This document shows positions 33,413 through 37,493 of a stretch of 37,493 nt of DNA, piece by piece. The DNA comes from an uncultured Clostridia bacterium. Its GTDB lineage: Bacteria; Bacillota; Clostridia; Oscillospirales; Oscillospiraceae. The stretch covers positions 1-37,493 of the forward strand of contig CAMKED010000009.1 in the NCBI GenBank assembly GCA_946411475.1. The letters are read 5' to 3'. A program made the translations under genes and the position numbers. The notes beneath the pieces were generated by a model that was not told the DNA's origin, did not search any database, and saw nothing but the letters and a program-made list of their open reading frames with translations. Numbering within the stretch: position 1 is the stretch's first letter; each line of letters begins with the position of its first letter.

Positions 33413-35161
33413 ATGTTGAAGCTTGGACAAACAGAACAGGTGGAAATCACCGGCTATTCGTCCGAAGGAATGGGTGTTTGCCGGATCGACGGCTGCGCGG
33501 TGTTCGTGCCGAACGCGATCCGCGGAGAACGCTGCGAGGTAAAGGTGACACACGTTAGCCGCAACAGCGCTCACGGGAAAATCGAAAAGATCGTCAAGCG
33601 CTCCGCGCACCGGATTGCCCGCGCCTGTCCCGACGCAAAGCGCTGCGGCGGCTGCCAGCTTCACCACATGGACTACGAGGAAGAACTGAACTTCAAAGCG
33701 CAAAAGGTTGCGGACGCACTGAATCGGATCGGCGGCGTGCAAAGCCTTCCTCTTGAGGGAAAGGTGTCGTCGCAAAAAGCGATGACGGATGAGGCGGCGT
33801 CTTTTGACAGACCCATTTCGATCACAGGAGCAGATTCGGTTTCTTCCTACCGCAACAAGGCGCAGTATCCCGTTGCGGAGCAGAACGGAAAGCCTGTGGC
33901 GGGCTTCTACAAAAACAGGACGCACGAGCTCATTCCCGTGAAGCGCTGTTCCATTCTCCCGGAGATCTTCGACCGTGTGCGGGACGTGGTAATCCGCTGG
34001 GCGGAGGAAGATTGCGTCCCGGTTTATGACGAGCATAGCGGAAAGGGATTGCTGCGTCATATCTACGTGAGGAAAGGGACTGTCACCGGGCAGATCATGG
34101 TCTGCCTTGTGGTAAACGGGAGTTCCCTGCCCCGGGAGCAGCGGTTGGTCAACGCGCTGTGTCGCGAGATTCCAGGACTTGCTTCCGTGGTCCTCTCTGT
34201 GAATACGAGAAATACGAACGTCGTACTGGGCGACGAATTCCGGACGCTTTGGGGTCAGGACGAGATCGAGGACGAGCTCTGCGGCTATACCTTCCGCCTG
34301 TCTCCCCGATCGTTCTACCAGGTCAATCACGACCAGGCTGAACGGCTCTACGCCAAGGCCGTGGCGTATGCAGATCTCCACGGGACGGAGACCGTCCTGG
34401 ATCTCTACTGCGGTACGGGTACGATCACCCTTGCCCTCTCCCGGCATGCCGGACGGGCGATCGGCGTGGAAGTCGTCCCGGAGGCCATCAAGGACGCGAA
34501 GCAAAACGCCGTGAGAAACGGTGTGAAGAACGTGGAGTTTTTCTGCGCCGACGCAGGCGAGGCTGCCGAACGCTTTGCCCGGAAAATGCCGGGAAAAGCA
34601 GGAAACACCGCGGGAGAGGGGGACGGATTCCTCGCTTCGCTCGGAATGACAGACGGGGTCGACGTGATCGTCGTCGATCCGCCGCGGAAGGGCCTGGCCC
34701 CGGAGGTCATCGACGCGATGGTCACAATGGCACCCGAACGGATCGTCTACGTCTCCTGCGATCCCGCTACCCTCGCCCGGGACGTGAAGCTGTTCTCCGA
34801 ACGCGGCTACGCCCTCACCCGCGCCGAAGCCTTCGATCTCTTCCCGCGGACGTTCCATGTCGAGACGGTCGTTCTTTTAAGTCGGAAAAATATCGACGAC
34901 CATTTGGAACTGATTTGGGACGATTCTGACTTCGGGACAAAGGGATGCAAGGCTACCTATAGTGAGATACAAGCGTACATACAAGAAAAATATGGTTTTC
35001 ATGTTACAAAATTAAATATCGCGCAGATCAAGTCGAAGTGTGGAATTATCGAAAGGAAAAACTACAATTTACCAAAATCCGAAAATTCAAAGCAGCCCGG
35101 TTGTACAAAAGAAAAAGAAGCTGCTATTAGAGATGCATTTGAACATTTCCAAATGGTATAA
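33413..35161 (+). CDS. rlmD: RlmD-type 23S rRNA (uracil-C5)-methyltransferase with in-frame repeat and replaced C-terminus
   Basis: The 582-residue protein is longer than the usual 450-470. It has an N-terminal TRAM domain (VEITGYSSEGMGVCRIDG), iron-sulfur cysteines (CPDAKRCGGCQ, residues about 72-82), SAM-binding VLDLYCGTGTITLAL near residue 329, DPPRKG near 421 and the catalytic cysteine in YVSCDPATLARD. Residues about 396-416 are encoded partly by the GAATGACAG repeat (34625-34652) with no frameshift. The normal end is at about LLSRK (near 34886). A further 90 residues (KATYSEIQAYIQEKYGFHVT, then IIERKNYNLPKSENSKQPGC) come from AT-richer DNA. I have seen such tails on RlmD copies at mobile-element junctions. 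Catalytic motifs are intact. Confidence 0.88.
   Translation: MLKLGQTEQVEITGYSSEGMGVCRIDGCAVFVPNAIRGERCEVKVTHVSRNSAHGKIEKIVKRSAHRIARACPDAKRCGGCQLHHMDYEEELNFKAQKVADALNRIGGVQSLPLEGKVSSQKAMTDEAASFDRPISITGADSVSSYRNKAQYPVAEQNGKPVAGFYKNRTHELIPVKRCSILPEIFDRVRDVVIRWAEEDCVPVYDEHSGKGLLRHIYVRKGTVTGQIMVCLVVNGSSLPREQRLVNALCREIPGLASVVLSVNTRNTNVVLGDEFRTLWGQDEIEDELCGYTFRLSPRSFYQVNHDQAERLYAKAVAYADLHGTETVLDLYCGTGTITLALSRHAGRAIGVEVVPEAIKDAKQNAVRNGVKNVEFFCADAGEAAERFARKMPGKAGNTAGEGDGFLASLGMTDGVDVIVVDPPRKGLAPEVIDAMVTMAPERIVYVSCDPATLARDVKLFSERGYALTRAEAFDLFPRTFHVETVVLLSRKNIDDHLELIWDDSDFGTKGCKATYSEIQAYIQEKYGFHVTKLNIAQIKSKCGIIERKNYNLPKSENSKQPGCTKEKEAAIRDAFEHFQMV
34625..34652 (+). repeat. Dispersed GAATGACAG repeat inside rlmD
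   Basis: GGATTCCTCGCTTCGCTC then GGAATGACAG, the same family as 2449-2476 and 17338-17365, is embedded in frame in coding sequence just before the DPPRKG motif. Confidence 0.85.
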
Positions 35162-35242
35162 ACTGCTGAAATAAAGCACTTCTTCGCAGACGAATAGATA
35201 TATTTTTCGAGCTTCGTTTGCTGAGCTCAACCACTCCCTCAG

Positions 35243-35277
35243 ACCTATCACCTTTCATAAGGTGGTAGGTTTTTTTA
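35243..35277 (+). terminator. Intrinsic terminator after rlmD tail
   Basis: The stem ACCTATCACCTT-tcat-AAGGTGGTAGGT (one G-U pair) is followed by seven T. Confidence 0.85.
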
Positions 35278-35332
35278 TCGATGCAAGCTTTCTTATGATT
35301 TTTCAGCGATCAAAAAATTTTTTTGAGAGGTG

Positions 35333-35364
35333 TTTACTTTTTTGCTTTTAATGTTGCGGTACAT
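35333..35364. repeat. 32-bp direct repeat, copy 1
   Basis: TTTACTTTTTTGCTTTTAAT and onward to GTTGCGGTACAT; 29 of 32 bases match 36409-36440. Confidence 0.75.
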
Positions 35365-35727
35365 GATTGAAGGGCGAAAGCCGTCAAGAACCTTTACAAT
35401 TGAATATACATTCATCAAGTACGTTCCTGAGCGGGAGCATAAGCTCCAGCCGAATGAAGGTACGCGAAGACCCACCTGCCTATTAAGGTTTTAGCGGAAA
35501 ACAAGGTGGTGAGCGATTCCGGACCATTCTGAAATGTCCGATTGCTACGGATAAGGCCACGAAACGCATCAGGTACAATGATACTTCTCTACGGAGCTGG
35601 CGGAGAACCCGGCAGGGGTGAGATTCCCATGGAACCGATTCGCAATCGGTCGCTTGATGTATTCCCAGTGCGCGGGGCGTCGAGGACAAATAGCGCACAG
35701 TACATCACATGATTCTCCTTCTACGCT
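35365..35727. other. Gene-free stretch with possible RNA structure
   Basis: No credible ORF. Several compact hairpins occur: GGAGC-ATAA-GCTCC near 35431, GGACCATT-ctga-AATGTCC near 35519-35540, and ACCGATT-CGC-AATCGGT (35634-35650). Purine-rich joining segments give an RNA-like look. A fragment of the GGGGCGTCGAGGAC REP lies near 35675. It may be a decayed group II intron or an unknown ncRNA; neither could be confirmed. Confidence 0.35.
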
Positions 35728-35905
35728 AACTCTGTTTGACGATGCAGCACGTCGAAGCAAGCGCGAATGTCTGCAAGACACCGTAGAAGAAATCCGGGCA
35801 CGATTTGGCAAGCGCGCCGTTACCTACGGCACACTGATTGGAAATTTGAAGATGCCGGATGACGGCAGAGATAAGGTGAGAATGCCGGGGCTTATGTATC
35901 AGTAA
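35728..35905 (+). pseudogene. 3' remnant of a Y-family DNA polymerase gene
   Basis: The frame LFDDAARRSKRECLQDTVEE, then IRARFGKRAVTYGTLIGNLK and MPDDGRDKVRMPGLMYQ matches the C-terminal little-finger/tail region of DinB/UmuC-type polymerases found on Firmicutes mobile elements. About 55 residues remain of roughly 400. The upstream part of the open frame is unrelated sequence with a REP fragment, and no catalytic palm is present. This is a deletion remnant of the mobile element. Confidence 0.7.
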
Positions 35906-35954
35906 GCAAGGCTGGTTGAACGGAACTATCTTATGAGCTAAGGGAGTGATTTGG

Positions 35955-36158
35955 ATGGGCGAAGCGAACAATCTCATTTACACGCCGCGGGAACATATCC
36001 CGATTGGTGAGCCGTATATATTCCCGGATGGCGGTCATGGCATCCTAATGAAATGGCGGCGCGGGAAAAAAGATGTGAAGGAAACCGTCAGACTTGACGA
36101 GCTGCACGAGCTGGTCGTGCAGGGTAAAATCAAAGCCAGCGGTCAGAGATCCCCGTAG
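35955..36158 (+). CDS. Small mobile-element protein, unknown function
   Basis: The 67-residue protein has NNLIYTPREHIPIGEPYIFP, DGGHGILMKWRRGKKDVKET and VRLDELHELVVQG. I remember similar proteins encoded right after Y-family polymerase genes on Clostridia mobile elements, and here it follows the remnant of one. The ATG at 35955 has GGGAG upstream. No enzymatic motif is visible. Confidence 0.7.
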   Translation: MGEANNLIYTPREHIPIGEPYIFPDGGHGILMKWRRGKKDVKETVRLDELHELVVQGKIKASGQRSP

Positions 36159-36222
36159 CGGAGGAACTCGGCCACTTTAACCCAAAGCGCTCAACACATG
36201 AGCCTGAACCGAATGCGAGTTT

Positions 36223-36282
36223 GGCCGGTACGAGCATCTTGCGGATAACCATATCCGCAGGTGTTTGTGCCGGCCTTTTTTT
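36223..36282 (+). terminator. Intrinsic terminator
   Basis: GGCCGG at 36223 pairs with CCGGCC at 36270, with an inner stem TGCGGATA/TATCCGCA, followed by seven T. The rest of the gap 36159-36470 holds the second 32-bp direct repeat and no gene. Confidence 0.75.
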
Positions 36283-36408
36283 GTTTTCCTTTAGGAAAGA
36301 TGCGGTTCACCGCTTCTTAATAAAAATATCGTTGCCTGAGTGATCATCAGGGCAAAGGATACCATATCGTCCGACTCTGGGCTTTCAGAGAAAGACTGTT
36401 CGGTACCC

Positions 36409-36440
36409 TTTACTTTTTTTCTTTCAATGTTGCGGTGCAT
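36409..36440. repeat. 32-bp direct repeat, copy 2
   Basis: TTTACTTTTTTTCTTTCAAT and onward to GTTGCGGTGCAT, just upstream of the MazF-like gene. It matches 35333-35364 at 29 of 32 bases. Confidence 0.75.
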
Positions 36441-36470
36441 TAGTAGCGAACAGTTATCGGGAGGCGTCAA

Positions 36471-36833
36471 ATGCACAACAATATCTATAGAGGAGATCTC
36501 TTCTACGCCAGTTTAGGAGATACCGTCGGATCAGAACAGAGCGGATTTAGGCCAGTGCTAATCATCCAAAACAACGCTGGCAACCGTACAAGCCCTACGA
36601 CAATCGTTTCGGCAATAACGAAGCAGTATAAGAAGATGACGATTCCAACGCATGTTCCTCTTGGGCGCAAGTTTGGCCTTACAGATGACTCCATTGCTTT
36701 GTTGGAACAGATTCGTACAATTGACCGATCTCGGCTTGGAAGATATATCGGTACTGTCGATACAGAAACGATGCAAAGAATTGACAAGGCAATTCAAATC
36801 AGTCTTGGACTTTGGGAGGCATACGATGGATAA
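36471..36833 (+). CDS. MazF/PemK-family toxin (endoribonuclease)
   Basis: The 120-residue protein reads YRGDLFYASLGDTVGSEQSG, RPVLIIQNNAGNRTSPTTIV, THVPLG and IALLEQIRTIDRSRLGRYIG, the MazF pattern of sequence-specific mRNA cleavage. The conserved GSEQ-G-RP and QIRTID-R elements are intact. GGGAGG lies 6 nt before the ATG. No antitoxin is upstream; the next small gene overlaps its end by 8 bp. Confidence 0.9.
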   Translation: MHNNIYRGDLFYASLGDTVGSEQSGFRPVLIIQNNAGNRTSPTTIVSAITKQYKKMTIPTHVPLGRKFGLTDDSIALLEQIRTIDRSRLGRYIGTVDTETMQRIDKAIQISLGLWEAYDG

Positions 36834-36987
36834 AGGGACCCTCTCATATAACGAGACAGAGCTCGTAAGGACACGAATTGCAAATATCCTCATCGAGATT
36901 GCGAAGAACCATAAAGAACGTATCGACGAACTGATGAGATCCTATTCCGAAGCAATGATTGCAGAATTATCCGTGCAGGTTCAATAG
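36826..36987 (+). CDS. 53-residue partner of the MazF-like toxin (possible antitoxin)
   Basis: The protein starts MDKGTLSYNETELVRTRIAN and is almost wholly helical (ILIEIAKNHKERIDELMRSY and onward). GGGAGG lies before the ATG and the gene overlaps the toxin stop, so translation is coupled. It has no obvious DNA-binding ribbon-helix-helix. Antitoxin function is inferred from position only. Confidence 0.65.
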   Translation: MDKGTLSYNETELVRTRIANILIEIAKNHKERIDELMRSYSEAMIAELSVQVQ

Positions 36988-36990
36988 CTT

Positions 36991-37019
36991 ATAGGCCTCC
37001 ATCATGGAGGCCTATTTTC
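36991..37019 (+). terminator. Intrinsic terminator after the toxin operon
   Basis: An 11-bp perfect stem ATAGGCCTCCA-tca-TGGAGGCCTAT is followed by TTTTC. Confidence 0.85.
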
Positions 37020-37028
37020 ATTCCAATG

Positions 37029-37057
37029 TTGCAATTTTTCCAACCTTATGATATAAT
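37029..37057 (+). promoter_or_regulatory. Promoter for the serine recombinase
   Basis: TTGCAA (37029-37034) and TATAAT (37052-37057) are 17 bp apart. Confidence 0.65.
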
Positions 37058-37095
37058 TTTATTAAAGAAAACGAGACCGATTGGAGGCGGGAAAA

Positions 37096-37493
37096 TTGAA
37101 GAAAGCTTATTTGTATACTCGAGTCAGCACCGCGATGCAGGTAGACAATTTTTCCCTGGAAGCTCAAAGAGCTAAAATATTGGCACAGGCAAAAGTTGAT
37201 GACATAAAAATTGTCGGCGAGTATTCCGATGAAGGACATTCCGGAAAAAATATAACAGGCAGACCTGCCTTTCAGCAGATGCTGACTGATATTGAGTCTC
37301 GCAAAGATAATGTTGATTATGTCATGGTTTTTAAGTTATCGAGATTTGGACGAAATGCCGCGGATGCCATGAATTCACTTCAGCTACTAAAAGATTACGG
37401 CGTTGCACTTTATTGTGTTGACGACCATCTGGTAACTGATGGTCCATACAGCGGGTTTATGTTTAATGTCATGGCAGGTATGGCAGAACTCGA
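37096..37493 (+). CDS. Serine recombinase, N-terminal part (cut by window end)
   Basis: Translation from TTG 37096 (GGAGGCGGG upstream) gives 132 residues beginning KKAYLYTRVSTAMQVDNFSL, with the catalytic serine in RVST (S11), EYSDEGHSGKNITGRPAFQQ and VFKLSRFGRNAADAMNSLQL. This is the resolvase/invertase catalytic domain; the DNA-binding part lies outside the window. It may be a large serine recombinase that moves the element joined to rlmD. No ATG start fits, so TTG is used. Confidence 0.9.
   Translation, partial: MKKAYLYTRVSTAMQVDNFSLEAQRAKILAQAKVDDIKIVGEYSDEGHSGKNITGRPAFQQMLTDIESRKDNVDYVMVFKLSRFGRNAADAMNSLQLLKDYGVALYCVDDHLVTDGPYSGFMFNVMAGMAEL

Noticed and set aside
33386-34858. A 490-aa open frame opposite rlmD
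   Set aside because: Antisense shadow; its apparent HSERSEES peptide comes from the dispersed repeat.
35365-35727. Complete group II intron
   Set aside because: No GTGCG start, no recognisable domain V and no maturase gene; listed only as possible structured RNA.

Overview
The window looks like the chromosomal origin region of a GC-rich Clostridia bacterium, most likely of the Oscillospirales (Oscillospiraceae/Ruminococcaceae) type. The reasons are the Firmicutes block dnaA-dnaN-S4-recF-remB-gyrB-gyrA, the neighbouring lexA-parA-parB, strong GGAGG ribosome sites, and very abundant dispersed palindromes. Family assignments come from reading motifs by eye; no database search was possible.

Left part (1-13.6 kb, + strand): the 3' part of pnp, then a phage-derived island. 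It begins with an ImmA-like protease and an XRE repressor (- strand). These diverge from a Cro-like small gene behind a consensus promoter that carries a perfect operator palindrome. Capsid genes follow: portal, two small head proteins, a putative virion protein, a scaffold-like protein, an N4-gp56-type major capsid protein, a large propeller-like structural protein, a 44-aa protein, a terminase small subunit without its DNA-binding domain, and an intact large terminase. No integrase, replication, lysis or recognisable tail genes are visible. The gaps between the genes are filled with the same repeats seen elsewhere in the window, which suggests long residence.

Middle (13.6-17.2 kb): an AI-2E/YtvI-like membrane protein, a lipoprotein with CxxC motifs, a small XRE regulator and a Sel1-repeat protein, separated by repeat-rich gaps.

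Core (17.6-33.2 kb): gyrA and gyrB are separated exactly by a REP-associated tyrosine transposase (RAYT) unit bounded by inverted REP palindromes. Next come remB, recF, yaaA, dnaN, a DnaA-box cluster (oriC) and dnaA, all on the - strand. The + strand then carries lexA, a parS site, parA, parB, a membrane coiled-coil protein, serS and mscL, followed by a PflX-like radical SAM gene on the - strand.

Right end (33.4-37.5 kb): an RlmD-type rRNA methyltransferase has a repeat inserted in frame before its DPPRKG motif. Its C-terminus appears replaced by sequence brought in by a mobile element. The AT-richer element continues with a Y-family polymerase remnant, small ORFs, a MazF-like toxin with a 53-aa partner, and a serine recombinase cut by the window edge.

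Two repeat systems cover the window. The first is a set of REP palindromes headed by GTAG, plausibly served by the RAYT. The second is arrays of tiny variable hairpins joined by a constant 7-bp word (ATGAAGT/ACTTCAT), arranged as large inverted repeats inside the phage island.
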